DNA from: Flavobacteriales bacterium
Lineage (GTDB): Bacteria > Bacteroidota > Bacteroidia > Flavobacteriales_F > PHOS-HE28
Direction: 5' to 3'
DNA length: 30,292 nucleotides
Assembly (NCBI GenBank): GCA_016703005.1
Contig: JADJCX010000004.1
Span: 1 to 30,292, forward strand
In this document: piece after piece, positions 8,888 through 19,119 of the stretch
Layout of the letters: each line of letters begins with the position of its first letter
Position numbering within the stretch: position 1 is the first letter of the stretch
Made by a program: the position numbers and the translations under genes
Notes under the pieces: model-generated
Seen by the model: only the letters and a program-made list of their open reading frames with translations
Database searches by the model: none
Told to the model about the DNA's origin: nothing

Positions 8888-10407
8888 ATGAGCGGCAACG
8901 ACCGAAAGCTGTACTTCTTCTTGGCCTTGGTCGCGTTCTGCTACGTTCTCGCACGGGCTGTGCTTGTGCCCTTTGTTCACGACGAGGCTGCCACGGTCAG
9001 CATGTACGTCCAGTTCGGCGAGTTCCTGCCCTGGCGATCACACTGGGATGCGGGCAACCACTTCCTGAACACTGCCCTTGGGATCGTTGGTTACAAGCTT
9101 TTTGGTTTGGAGCAATTGGCTATCCGCGCCGGGAACGTGTTGGCGTTCGTGTTGTATGCTTGGATGGTTTGGTGCCTTGGTGGATACGTGCGCGATCGGC
9201 TTGTACGCTGGTGCATGTGGCTCGCGCTGTTACTGTGCCCATTCCTGCTGGAGTTCTTCTCGCTTTTCCGCGGCTACGGTTTGGAAATGGTATTCTTCGT
9301 TTGGGCTTTGCACGCGCTATTGTCGTTCGCGCGCGACGGTCGTGTTGGGCAATTCGTGCAAGTCCTTCTCGCGCTGTGTTTGGCCAATGCAAGCATCCTT
9401 GCCCTACTACCGTTCTGGTCGATCGTGCTCGGATTGTTGGCGATCATGATCGGCGCGGGGAAGCAAACTCGGGTCGTGCGTGCTCGACTTTCCTTGGCGT
9501 GGGTCGTGTTTGGTGTGCTGCCGTTGCTGCTCGCTGCGCGCATCGCCATGGAGATGCAGGAGATCGGCCTGTTGTACCACGGCAACACGCAGGGTTTCGT
9601 TGCGGTTACCGTTTCCACCTTGAGCTGGTTCGTGCTGGGAAGTCAGCATCCCGTGTTGATCGGCTCGCTGATCATCGGGTTCAGTTCAATGACGGCGGTG
9701 GCTGCAGGGATCATCCGCCGCGAGCGATCGTTCCGCCATCCGTTGGTGATCATCATTGGCCTGCTTTGGGCTGAAGTGCTGGCACGTGTTGTCATGGCCA
9801 CCATGCTCCAAGTGAACTACCCCGAGGATCGCGCAGCACTGCACTTGGTCCCGCTGTTCGTTTTGGCGGCCGCGCTCTGCATTGATGAACTCGGCATTCG
9901 GATCCCGGGTTGGCGTTATGCTGCGTTCGTATTGCTGTTCTTGCCGGTCCGCTCACTCGCGCTCGCGAACCTGGACCACACGGTTCTCTGGCCCGACCAA
10001 TCGGGACTGGCCTGCACTTGTTGGAACGGAACCAACCGCTGGTGTTGTCCCCGGTGCTCGTCAACGCATTCAGCTGCAGTGCCACAAGTGATGAGTTCGT
10101 GGAGGTTCTGAGGCTGGATAGCTTATCTGCCGAGGATGAATTCCTGGTGGAAGTAACGGGCGAGATGAGCACGATCAATGCGACGGCCGTGAAGCTTGTC
10201 GTGGAACTGCGTGACGCTTCGGACAAGTCGATCCATTACGATGCCGCCATGATCACGGCATTCGCTCCGCTGTTCGGGCGGGTGAGGGAAGTGCGGCACA
10301 TACCGGCGCTGGTGGAGGCACGCAGTGCGGTGGTCTATTTCTGGAATGTTCGCCGGACCCCACTGACCTTGACCAATGGCGCAGTAAGACTCAATCAGGT
10401 TGAGTAG
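8888..10407 (+). CDS. GT-C-like polytopic membrane protein with C-terminal beta-sandwich (between scoA and scoB)
   Basis: It starts 22 bases after scoA. A first membrane helix (residues 9-30) is followed by VHDEAATVSMY, an acidic loop where GT-C glycosyltransferases carry their catalytic Asp. Next come NHFLNTALGIVGYKLFG, EFFSLFRGYGLEM and about ten helices. A frame change near 10010 leads to an extracytoplasmic tail ending VVYFWNVRRTPLTLTNGAVR, which reads as a beta-sandwich. The corrected length is about 505 residues. A family 39/83-like sugar transferase using lipid-phosphate donors is the likely class, but the substrate is unknown. It is clearly related to the minus-strand gene at 22676-24139: NHFLN versus NHLLN, and FRGYGL versus ARGYGL. 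Its position between two CoA-transferase subunits is unusual, and a metabolic link is not implied. Confidence 0.7.
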
Positions 10408-10443
10408 CGTCGTCACTTAAGTCGGCCGCGTGCTCCATCTCCA

Positions 10444-10451
10444 CATCTTCG
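10444..10451 (+). promoter_or_regulatory. Possible -7 box for scoB
   Basis: CATCTTCG lies 19 bases before the scoB ATG, the same distance as TACATTCG before scoA. It matches TAnnTTTG with two changes. It would allow scoB to be transcribed separately from the interposed membrane gene. No -33 box is convincing. Confidence 0.2.
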
Positions 10452-10470
10452 CATCTCCACACCACCAAAC

Positions 10471-11127
10471 ATGCCCCTCGACAAGAACCAGATGGCCAAG
10501 CGCATTGCGCGCGAACTACAGCACGGGTACTACGTGAACCTCGGCATCGGCATCCCTACTCTGGTGGCCAACTATGTGCCCGAAGGCATCGACGTGGTGT
10601 TTCAAAGCGAAAACGGTATCCTGGGTATGGGACCCTTCCCATACGAAGGCGAGGAGGACGCCGACCTGATCAACGCAGGCAAGCAAACGGTGACCTTGCT
10701 TGATGGTGCCAGCATCTTCGATAGTGCGACCAGTTTCGCCATGATCCGCGGACAGCATGTGCAGCTCACGGTTCTGGGAGCAATGGAGATCACGGACCAA
10801 GGCGATATCGCCAACTGGAAGATCCCCGGCAAAATGGTGAAGGGCATGGGCGGTGCCATGGATCTGGTGGCGAGAGCGGAGAACATCATCGTATGCATGC
10901 TGCACACCAACAAGGCGGGTGAAAGCAAGTTGTTGAAGGAGTGCACGCTGCCGCTTACGGGCGTCAAGTGCGTGAAGAAGGTCGTGACCGACCTCGGGGT
11001 GTTCGACATTACGCCCGAAGGCTTCAAGCTTTTGGAGCGAGCCCCCGGCGTTTCCGTGGACGAGATCAAGGCAAAGACCGAGGGCCGATTGGTGGTGGAG
11101 GGGGAGATACCGGAGATGGTGATCTGA
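10471..11127 (+). CDS. scoB: Succinyl-CoA:3-ketoacid CoA-transferase, subunit B
   Basis: This intact 218-residue protein carries the family I B-subunit signature FQSENGILG at residues 44-52. Glu47 in SENG is the residue that forms the glutamyl-CoA thioester in this family. Other typical parts are YYVNLGIGIPTLVANYV near the N-terminus, ANWKIPGKMVKGMGGAMDL and GVFDITPEGFKLLE. It pairs with the A subunit encoded at 8167-8865 to transfer CoA between succinyl-CoA and acetoacetate. The two genes are separated by about 1.6 kb, although they normally abut. A GTG-started membrane gene follows after 15 bases on the same strand. No frameshift is seen, so the enzyme is probably functional. Confidence 0.94.
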   Translation: MPLDKNQMAKRIARELQHGYYVNLGIGIPTLVANYVPEGIDVVFQSENGILGMGPFPYEGEEDADLINAGKQTVTLLDGASIFDSATSFAMIRGQHVQLTVLGAMEITDQGDIANWKIPGKMVKGMGGAMDLVARAENIIVCMLHTNKAGESKLLKECTLPLTGVKCVKKVVTDLGVFDITPEGFKLLERAPGVSVDEIKAKTEGRLVVEGEIPEMVI

Positions 11128-11142
11128 GATCCCGCCATCCAA

Positions 11143-12572
11143 GTGAAGCAGGCGAACGTTCTACTGGGGACTTGGTGGGGCCGGGCGTTGTACTACCTCC
11201 TTACCGGCACCGCGATCGCCGTGATCGCGCTGATCAATGGTTATCCACTGGTCTATTCCGATTCGGGGACGTACATCATGAACGCCTTCACCCTCGCACA
11301 GATCGAGGATCGGCCGATCGGCTACGGACTGATCATCCATGCCATTACGTGGAAGGCCACGTTGTGGACCGTCGTGCTTTTCAAGGCGCCGTGACCAGTT
11401 GGTTGCTGATGCTGCTGGTGCGCAGCACTGCTGTGGAAGCCACTCGTTGGTTGAAGTTGCACCTGATGCTGCTCGCCGTGCCGATCGTTGGAACAAGTCT
11501 CCCGTGGTATGCGGCGCAGATCATGGCCGATGTGTTCACTCCGTTGGTGATGATCATCGTCTTCCTGTTGTACAACGGAAGCGTGCAAGGCAAGGCGCGA
11601 CGTGTTGCATTATGGTTGTTGCTCTTTTTCTTCCTGGCGGCGCACAACTCACATTTCCCGATCCTGCTGGGCCTGCAAGGCCTTCTGCTCGGAGCGCATG
11701 TGATCGGTCGGCGGGTGTTCGTTGTCCCCCGCGATCGTTTCTGGCGCAAGTGGTGGAGCGTGAACGCGGTGGCGATGGGCGCAGCGCTGATGATCATGCT
11801 GTTCAATGCCGTTCCGTATGGGCAATTCCGATTGTCCAGGGCGTCGAACGCCTTTGTTGCCGGAAGACTTTGCGAGGACGGCATCATGGCGGACTACTTG
11901 AACGCGACGTGTGGCGAACGACCACATCCGCTGTGTGCCTATAAGGACCGGTTGCCGGCCGATGCATTGAACGGTTTCCTCTGGTCCGATACCGGCTTCG
12001 TGCGCGGGGAGGGACTCTCCTTGGCTCAGGCAGACTCCGTGTTGGAGCCGCTGGTTTCCGACCTATTGGGCACGCCGGAGTACGCTGTGCGCTACGCCCG
12101 GTCCATGGTACGCTCAACAGGTCAGCAACTGTTGCAATGGGAAACAGGTGCTGGTCTCCATGCCTACGGCGAAGGGACGTCGCCCCATGCGCATCTGTGG
12201 TGGCGATTGCCGCACGAGAAGGCGGCCTACGAAGGATCCATGCAGCAGCGCGGCGCCTGGGCTGACTTGTCCGGCTGGAATCGGCTCGTGGGGGCAGTGC
12301 TGCTCGTGTCGCTTTTGGCGATCGGTGCCGTTGCGGTGCTCCGCTTCCGAAGCCTGACCAGCATGCATTGGGCGCTTATGGTATGGGTAGCGAGCTGGCT
12401 TCTTCTCAATGCCTTCGTTACCTCGTCGCTGTCCATTGTTGACTCGCGCATGCAATCGCGCGTCGTGTGGTTGGTGCCGATGGTCGCGGTGTTCTTGGTG
12501 GCAGCGACCCTGCCGCCCAAGCGTCCCGTTGTTGGCCCGGAGGAAGCAACCTTGGACCCCGCGCATACATGA
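11143..12572 (+). CDS. Polytopic membrane protein, GT-C-like, one frameshift
   Basis: A GTG at 11143 opens MKQANVLLGTWW and a first helix ending in NGYPLVYSDSGTYIM. Asp40 of that segment sits where GT-C enzymes place their catalytic acid. RPIGYGLIIHAITW follows. Near 11390 the raw frame stops, but the adjacent frame continues without a break (TSWLLMLLVRSTAVEATRWL) through about ten helices. These include IMADVFTPLVMIIVFLLYNG and FFLAAHNSHFPILLGLQGL, and the protein ends at 12572. A large soluble loop lies at about 11840-12250. The corrected length is about 475 residues. I do not recognise a named family; a GT-C fold is inferred from topology and the acidic loop. Its stop overlaps the next gene's start (ATGA), so the two are probably translated together. 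Confidence 0.62.
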
Positions 12573-13911
12573 CCCTTGCCCAAAGAGCCAGTCAATTCGC
12601 CGGTAAGCTGCGCGGAAGAACGGGACTCTATTTTGGGGCGGCTCTCTTCTTCGCCTTCTTCACCGCATTCACCTTGCGGTTCAGCTTAGCGATCCCAAGG
12701 GACCACGGTCACCTTCGGTCCGATGCCGTCGGTTACTACATCTACCTACCGGGGTTGTTCCACTATGGGTTCGACGGCTCGACGATCGATAGCACGGCGA
12801 TGGAGGTCATGGGCCGTGGCTTCAGCATCGACTCAGCAAGCCACAAGATCGTTACGAAGTACACATACGGGACAGCCCTATTGGAACTCCCGTTCTATGC
12901 GGTTGCGGAGGTGGTCACAGGGTTTGAAAGCATGGACGGAAGAACCCGTGACCACTTCAACGCGATCGCTATTGCGGGCATCTTCTACTGGACGTTTGGT
13001 CTGCTTTGTATCGCCCTTGCACTGCAGCGTATATGGCCTGCCGACCCCGTGGTGGTGATCTCCGTTCTTGGTTGCATTGCGTTCGGCACGAACACGTTCT
13101 TCTATGCCTTCAGGGCACCAGCGTATTCGCATGTGTATTCCTTCTTTCTCGTCTCGGCAGCCCTGTGCGCCGCTTCCCGCGCCACCCCGAGCGGTTGGTC
13201 TTCGCTCATGCGCTGGGTTTTTGTTGCGGCCAATGCGTTGATGGTCGTTATAAGACCGGTGGACGCCATTGCGGCGCTCGCCTTGGCCGGGTTCATTTGG
13301 GTCAGGAACGGGAGTGCGCCACTCACTCCCGGGCTCCTTCTCCGACAACTGCTTGCGCTTATTGTCTTCGCCACTCCACAACTCCTGTATTGGCACCATG
13401 TGCATGGGCAATGGGTCGTATGGTCGTATGGGAACGAGGGCTTTACGCAGTGGGCTGACCCCGAGTGGAGCAAGGTGCTCGCTGCGCCCATGAACGGGTT
13501 GCTGCCCAATGCGCCAGTGTTCGCCTTGGTGCCTTTCGCTCTGTGGTCGCTTTGGTATCGCAGCCGATGGATGGCCCTCTGGCTTGCCGCAACACTCCTC
13601 GTGATCATATACAGTTGTGCGGCTTGGCACGTCTGGCATTTCGGATGCAGCTATGGCTTGCGTCCCATGGTGCAATACACGCCCTTCCTTGCCGTGGGCT
13701 TGTGGGCACTGTTCGCGCGGATGCGTGAACGCGTGCCCGCCTCATTCAAGGCGAGCATGGTCCTTCTTACGTTGGTGTGCTTCGTGAACTACCGCGTGAT
13801 GCTATCTGTCTCCCATTGCTTCAACGGGGAGCATTGGGGTGGGGGCTCTACTTCAATCATATCCTTGAAGCCTTCGGGGCTGGAGCCAACCCCGAAGGGC
13901 CTCGTTACTGA
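12569..13911 (+). CDS. GT-C-like polytopic glycosyltransferase candidate
   Basis: The ATG at 12569 overlaps the previous stop. Helix 1 (about residues 22-42) is followed by LRSDAVGYYIYLPGLFHYGF, where Asp52 is the putative catalytic acid of a GT-C fold. Also present are FGTNTFFYAFRAPAYSHVYS, VIRPVDAIAALALAG and WHFGCSYGLRPMVQYTPF. About ten membrane segments are seen in roughly 447 residues. The only defect is a frame change near 13852, after which the tail reads WGLYFNHILEAFGAGANPEG and ends with TGA at 13909-13911. The last seven bases overlap the end of the convergent minus-strand gene. Sugar donor and acceptor are unknown. The context of further GT-C-like genes and a GT2 gene points to assembly of an envelope glycan or glycoprotein decoration. 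Confidence 0.7.
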
Positions 13912-16247
13912 AGCAAGATCAGATGCCCATTGCGCTGCACCACTGCCGATCGCTTGTCTTGCCCCGGGAGAGTGCGGTACAGATCGACATCGCTCCTGCG
14001 TACCAGCAGTTCGTCGATCCAGGCACTGTCCAAGTGCTTGTGATCAGCCTCGATGTAGAGGGTCAGTAGGTCATCCTCATTTTCCATATCGAAGGGAAGC
14101 TCGACCAACGTCCAGTCGCCGTTGATCGTACGGCTGAAGCGAGGATCTGTGCAGTGGTCCCAGTGTACTTCACCGTTCGAATAGGTGTTCATTACGCAAA
14201 CGTTCGCAAGGCTTTGCATGGGTCCATGGTTGTAGAACCAAAACGAAACTTCATAGTGAACCCCGGGGTCCAGAAGCCTTCCGTCGAATGTGGCCAATAC
14301 CGGCCGTTCCGATAAAGCAAGGGACAACGCGCCAGCGCCGAGCAAGGAATGGGTTGCCGGTGCGCCGTCGTAGTTATCGAAGAGCACAGGTTCATCCGGA
14401 CACCAGCGTTCGGTCGAGGTACTGTCCGCACAGACGAGCGCCGCTTTTTGCCAATCGGCAATAGCGGCAGCACGATCGTCCTTCAGGAGATCTTTCTGGG
14501 CCAAGAGGTGCAACGAAACATCGCCGATGGAATGGACGCTCTTCGCCCGGCCGATGATGGCCCTGTCATATGCGTTGTGCAATTCGCCCTTTACCAACAC
14601 AAGAATGGTTTCATCGAGCGCAAAAGGCAAACGCGGGCGCTCGTACCACGATGGTCCGACGGCTTGGACCTGCTTCCTTGCCTCCTGAATGCTTGTTCGT
14701 GTGATCGTCGAGTTGATTAAAGGAACCCCCGTGTGGTACGCGAGTAATTGCCCTAACCGGATGGCTCCGGGATCACAGTGTACCAAGACCTCCTCAGCGC
14801 CTTCGTTACAGTACGGAAGCACCAGTAACGAACCGACATTTTGCCGCTGGATGATCTCCACGAGCCGATCGCTCCGTGGGATCCCGGTTGTCCAGTACGA
14901 AGATGTTGGGCTGGCCCAAGACACGTGCACCGGCGTGCACATTGTAACCAAAGCCCTCGATCGCGCACAGAACGGGAATAGTGACCAATGGAACGGCCGA
15001 GAGCCATTTCAACACACTGCGCCGCTGCCATGACCAGAGCACCCAAGCCGCATGCGCGGACACGACAGCGAGCATTGGAACGATCAACCAAACAAAGCGC
15101 GAGGGCGCACGGAATTGCCGGATAACCGGCGTATGCCACAGCAGATCTTCGAAGGGTGCAAGTACGAAAGGAAGCCCGAACGCGAAGAGCAACAGTAGAA
15201 ATGCGGAGAGGAGCGGTGCCCGCGAATTCACCGGAAGAAGAAGACGAAGAGATGCAGTCGCTCTCCTCCGGAAGAGCGAAACAGCAAGTAGGAGAACGAC
15301 AATGATCGCCCACAGCAGCGCGCCAAGTCCCGGGTAGATCCTTCCTTCGGGCTGCGCGCTGTACCCGGTACCGAACAGTAGTTTGAAGGGGGCGTCGTTC
15401 CATTCATCGCCTGCCGTGAGGAAGCCGGCCCAAGTCGCGCAATAGTTGAAGAAACCCGTGGGATGGTCGGTACGGCCCACATGCATATCGGTATGGCGCA
15501 GCATCGCGCCGAACAACAACAACGCACCCGTGACGCATGCGGCGGGCCACAGGCGGTTCAGGGATCCGGACCGGCCCGCGAAATGATCGAGCGGCACTGC
15601 CAGCAGGACGAATGCTGCGCAGATGAAGCCGAGATAAACGTGCGTCCAAAGTCCACACAGCACCAGGAGGCCAAGTGCCATGCTCCAGAGCCAGGGCTTC
15701 GCACTTCTGCCGCTGCGCAGGTATAGCCACCATGCAGCAGGGATCCACCAGCCGTATGCGAGCGCATAGTGCCCCATGAACATGCGTTCGATCTGGGGGG
15801 AAATGAAGGCGATGGGCACGGCGCAACAGGCCGCATACCACCAAGCCACGCGGAATTCAAGGAGTATGAGGTACAGAAACACCGCGCACAGCGGAATACT
15901 GAGCAACATGAGCAGGTTCACCACCGCCACGGAGTCCACGTGCCACTCGGGCATCACGTCGAGCAAAACGCGCCATGTGTTCGTGAATATCGGTTGTGCG
16001 TCGGGATAGCCGATGTGCTCACCATAGGGATGGTTCATGCCCGCGAATACCGAAGCGGTCGTGTCATATCGGGCGTGCCAAGCAAAGCCGAAGTAGTTCT
16101 TCAGCCGTCACCGTGGTCTGAAAAGAGGTGATCCCCGGGAGCCTTCAGTACGGCGCCGTAGTGGACCCAGAGCCCTGCAAGGGATAGCCCAACAGCCACC
16201 AACAAGCCGCAGCGTAGCGGTCGACCGGACTTGTGGACGAATGCCAT
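13905..16247 (-). CDS. GT-C-like membrane protein with C-terminal beta-sandwich, frameshifted
   Basis: Reading from the ATG at 16247 (MAFVHKSGRPLRCGLLVAVG), the first helix is followed by HLFSDHGDG. After a frame change near 16103 it continues KNYFGFAWHARYD, then GMNHPYGEHIGYPDAQPIFT. The acidic SDHGDG loop fits a GT-C catalytic site. About eleven helices run to 14950, with GLWTHVYLGFICAAFVLLAV and FRAPSRFVWLIVPMLAV. A second frame change near 14880 leads to a soluble domain of about 300 residues. Its end, HYEVSFWFYNHGPMQSLANV and GDWTLVELPFDMENEDD, looks like a carbohydrate-binding-type jelly roll. The corrected protein is about 780 residues. It is convergent with the gene at 12569 and its TAA at 13905-13907 overlaps that gene. 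The enzyme class is inferred; no substrate can be named. Confidence 0.68.
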
Positions 16248-16252
16248 TGTGC

Positions 16253-16260
16253 CGAATGTA
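16253..16260 (-). promoter_or_regulatory. Possible -7 box for the minus-strand GT-C-like gene
   Basis: On the minus strand this reads TACATTCG, the same octamer found before scoA. It is only 5 bases from the ATG at 16247, so a transcript from here would be almost leaderless unless translation starts further in. A -33 TTG is not evident. Confidence 0.25.
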
Positions 16261-16336
16261 GTTGGCCGAAGTACGCCACCGGGCGTGACGGGCGATGGCG
16301 ATCTTCGCACGCCTCGGAACGACCGGGGCGAGACAC

Positions 16337-17057
16337 ATGTCCATCCGCAAGCTCAGCATCGTTGTTCCAGCCTACAACGAGGAACGCACCATCCATTTGA
16401 TCCTCGATAAGGTACGCGACGTGGTGCTCGACCATGGCATCGCCAAGGAGGTGATCATTGTGAACGACGGTAGCACGGATGGTACCATAACCGCTGTGCA
16501 GACCTACATCGCCGCTAACCCGGGCATGGGCATCGTGCTCGTGGACCAGCCGCGCAACATGGGCAAGGGAGCCGCCATCCACAAGGGTATCGAGTTGGCT
16601 ACTGGCGAGTACCTGATGGTGCAGGATGCCGATCTCGAGTATGATCCCCGCGAGTACAACCAACTGCTGCGCCCCGTGGTGGAAGGTTTTGCGGATGTGG
16701 TGTTCGGGTCGCGGTTCATGGGTCATCATCCGCACCGCATCCTGTTCTTCTGGCACAGCATCGGCAACAAGTTCCTCACGTCGTTGAGCAATGCGTTCAA
16801 TAACCTCAACCTCACCGATATGGAAACCTGCTACAAGCTCATGCGCAGCGATATTGCCAAGGGCTTGAAGCTCCGCGAAAAGCGGTTCGGGTTCGAGCCG
16901 GAAGTCACGGCGAAGCTGGCGCGAGTGAAGAATGCGCGCATCTACGAAGTGGGCATCAGCTACTACGGCCGCACCTACGCCGAAGGCAAGAAGATCCGGC
17001 TGGAAGGACGGCTTCCGTGCCATCTGGTGCATTGTGCGATACGGCCTCGCTGACTGA
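16337..17057 (+). CDS. GT2 glycosyltransferase, dolichyl/polyprenyl-phosphate sugar synthase type
   Basis: The ATG at 16337 opens MSIRKLSIVVPAYNEERTIH, the classic GT-A N-terminus. VNDGSTDGT follows at residues 43-50 and the metal-binding MVQDADLEYDP at 95-105. The acceptor-loop region is VFGSRFMG, then LSNAFNNLNLTDMETCYKLM, as in DPM1-like enzymes. One extra base near 16996 shifts the frame; corrected, the tail reads GWKDGFRAIWCIVRYGLAD and stops at 17055-17057. At about 239 residues and without membrane helices, it resembles stand-alone Dol-P-Man synthases. It would transfer a sugar from a nucleotide donor to a polyprenyl phosphate on the cytoplasmic face. That product is the donor class used by GT-C enzymes, several of which surround it. 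The sugar (mannose or glucose) is not determinable. Confidence 0.9.
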
Positions 17058-17113
17058 GGTCGTTCTGCGCAACACCAAGCGCCCGCTGCTCATTTCTCGC
17101 CACTCCCCACTCG

Positions 17114-17160
17114 CGACTCACGACTCACGACTCACGACTCACGACTCACGACTCACGACT
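17114..17160. repeat. Heptanucleotide tandem repeat (CGACTCA), six copies plus five bases
   Basis: Six perfect head-to-tail copies of CGACTCA run from 17114 to 17155, followed by CGACT. They lie in the 113-base gap between the GT2 stop and the next gene's start. Seven is not a multiple of three and the repeat lies upstream of the GTG/TTG start, so copy-number change would alter spacing, not frame. Confidence 0.9.
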
Positions 17161-17179
17161 TCTCCTTCCTTTGCTTGCA

Positions 17180-19074
17180 GTGACCGACCGCGATACCAAT
17201 ACGTCATTGAATGCGCGCGATTCCGGCCCGATCGTCTTCGCGTTCGCGTTGGCTGCGGTGCCGTTGATCGTGCGCTTGCTCTCGCCAGGGATCCCCGATG
17301 CTGGTGATGGGATATTACACTATCAATATGCTCGCTGGTGTTGGTCGCACCCCGCGTTGCTTCTGGACCTGTGGGCGAAACCGGTGTTCACACTGCTCGC
17401 GTCGCCGTTCGCGCTGCTCGATGCATGTGGCCTTGTGCTGATGAACGTGTTGTTGGCAGCGACCACGGCCGTGGGCATCGGCGCCCTAGTGCGCACGAAT
17501 GCCGCGCGTTGGCTGGCTCCGCTGTTGCTGCTCTTGGCGCCGGTGTATTTCCACAACGTCATGAGCGGCATGACGGAAGTCCTCTTCGGCGCTGCCGCCA
17601 TCGGTGTGGTGTGGCTGCTGTTGAAGCAACGCCTCAAGCACGCGTTGATCCTCGCCTCGTTCATGCCGCTCATGCGACCGGAGTGGATCGCATTTCTACC
17701 GTGCGTGTTGGTGTATGCGGCGTGGCATCGGGCATGGCGCACGCTGCCATGGTTGTTGCTCGGTAGTGGCGTGTACGCTGTGCTTGCCTTTGTTGCGTTC
17801 GGCGATCGCTCCACTTCTTCACCCACGACCCGTACGCCGGGAACACCACCTATGGCACCGGCGCAGCTGATCATTTCATCCGTCACATGGATGAAGTTCT
17901 GGGAACGCCTTTGATCGTCCTTCTGCTATGCTGTGTCGGCGTATGGCCATTCGTTCTGTGGAAGTTGAAGGGCCAACGCAAGGCCATGATGAGTATCGCG
18001 CTCCTCACACTGATCCCCGCCCTCGGCATTCTGCTCGTTCATTCCTATGCGTGGTGGAAGGGTGGAAATGGTTCGCTCGGGTTGCTGCGCGTGCTGGGCA
18101 CAGGTATACCGTTGGTCGTGCTCTTCGTGCTGCACACTGTAGCGAAGGCTGCGGAAGCCCCTGAATACCGGTGTCCGTGATCCTCGACGGCAGCGCTCCG
18201 TGCTCTGGATCGCTGGCGCGGCGCTCGGTTCTCTCGGCCTCCTTTCGCTCATTGAACATGTTCCGATGCCAGTGGCGCGAAGTGTCGATCAGGAACTCTT
18301 GCTGCGGGCAGGGGTCCGGATGCAAGAGTTGGATACCCTGGGGCAGAGCATCGTGTGCCAAGACCCCATGATCACCTATGCAGCGGGGCGTGATCCGTTC
18401 GATCGGAACGCACCCGCTATGATCTGGGCGGTGGACAAGTCGCAGGAAGGCCTCGGTCTTGGTACCGGCGACTTATTGGTGGGATGCGCATTTCGCGCCC
18501 AACGAAGGCGGACTTCCGCTGGAACGGGTGATGAACGACAGGCTTGCGCTTGCTGGAATTGATGGCGCCGCGCGAGAACGTGGACATGCTTGGTGGTCAT
18601 CCCATGGAGGTGTACATCTTCCGCCGACTGCCTGGTCAACGTGTGGTTTCGAGCGACACGCTGTACACACTTGCACAGCATAAGTCCCCACTTATGTCGC
18701 GCTACGATACAGTCCTTGCCCGGCGGGAAGCCTGGCAGCGCTGTGTTTCACCACCGATGAATTCCCGTTCACCATGGAAGGATTGCCGACGCTTGGGGAT
18801 ACCAGGCTGTTCGACGAGATCGTTGTGCAGGGCACGCTCGATGCAGCCCCGCGCGATTCCCTTTCCCTCTTCTTGGTCTTCGCGGAATACGAGGGCCATG
18901 TGCAAATTGCGCTACCACCAGATCGGCATCAAAGAGGCGTCGTTCTCACTTGTCGCCCGCGTGCCTCCGAGAGCGCCGGGCGTCAGCAACAAACTGTACA
19001 TCTGGAACAGGCAACAGCACCCGCTGGCGCTGCGCGCATTTACGCTCACGCGCAACAAATGGGAGCAGGAATGA
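17180..19074 (+). CDS. GT-C-like membrane protein with C-terminal beta-sandwich, heavily frameshifted
   Basis: The start is GTG 17180 or TTG 17171. A first helix (VFAFALAAVPLIVRLL) leads to PDAGDGILHYQYARWCW, an acidic GT-C-style loop. KPVFTLLASPFALLDACGLV, SGMTEVLFGAAAIGVVWLLL and MPLMRPEWIAFLPCVLVYAA follow. After a frame change near 17810 the reading continues HMDEVLGTPLIVLLLCCVGV. It then goes through further frames near 18170, 18480, 18560 and 18750, with MQELDTLGQSIVCQDPMITY and ENVDMLGGHPMEVYIFRRLP. The end is a soluble beta domain with LYIWNRQQHPLALRAFTLTR, stopping at 19072-19074. The corrected product is about 630 residues. The helical part recalls mannosyltransferase-like GT-C proteins of Bacteroidota. 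The tail shares a W-N...P-L-x-L pattern with the gene at 8888. Function is inferred. Confidence 0.65.
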
Positions 19075-19119
19075 TGTGGTGGTCTGTTCGCCCGAACGCA
19101 CACTGATGTCACCACGGGC

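Noticed and set aside
10389..10405. Hairpin ACTCAA-TCAGG-TTGAGT at the end of the gene before scoB
   Set aside because: The stem is only 6 bp, not GC-rich, and has no T-run after it, so it is not supportable as a terminator.
8888..10407. Mobile element between scoA and scoB
   Set aside because: No transposase, terminal inverted repeats or target-site duplications were seen around the interposed membrane gene.
10516..11142. Minus-strand frames of about 180-208 codons opposite scoB
   Set aside because: They mirror the conserved CoA-transferase subunit B sequence; the composition is that of a shadow frame.
17114..17160. CRISPR-like array
   Set aside because: The unit is only 7 bases and has no spacers, so it is a simple tandem repeat.
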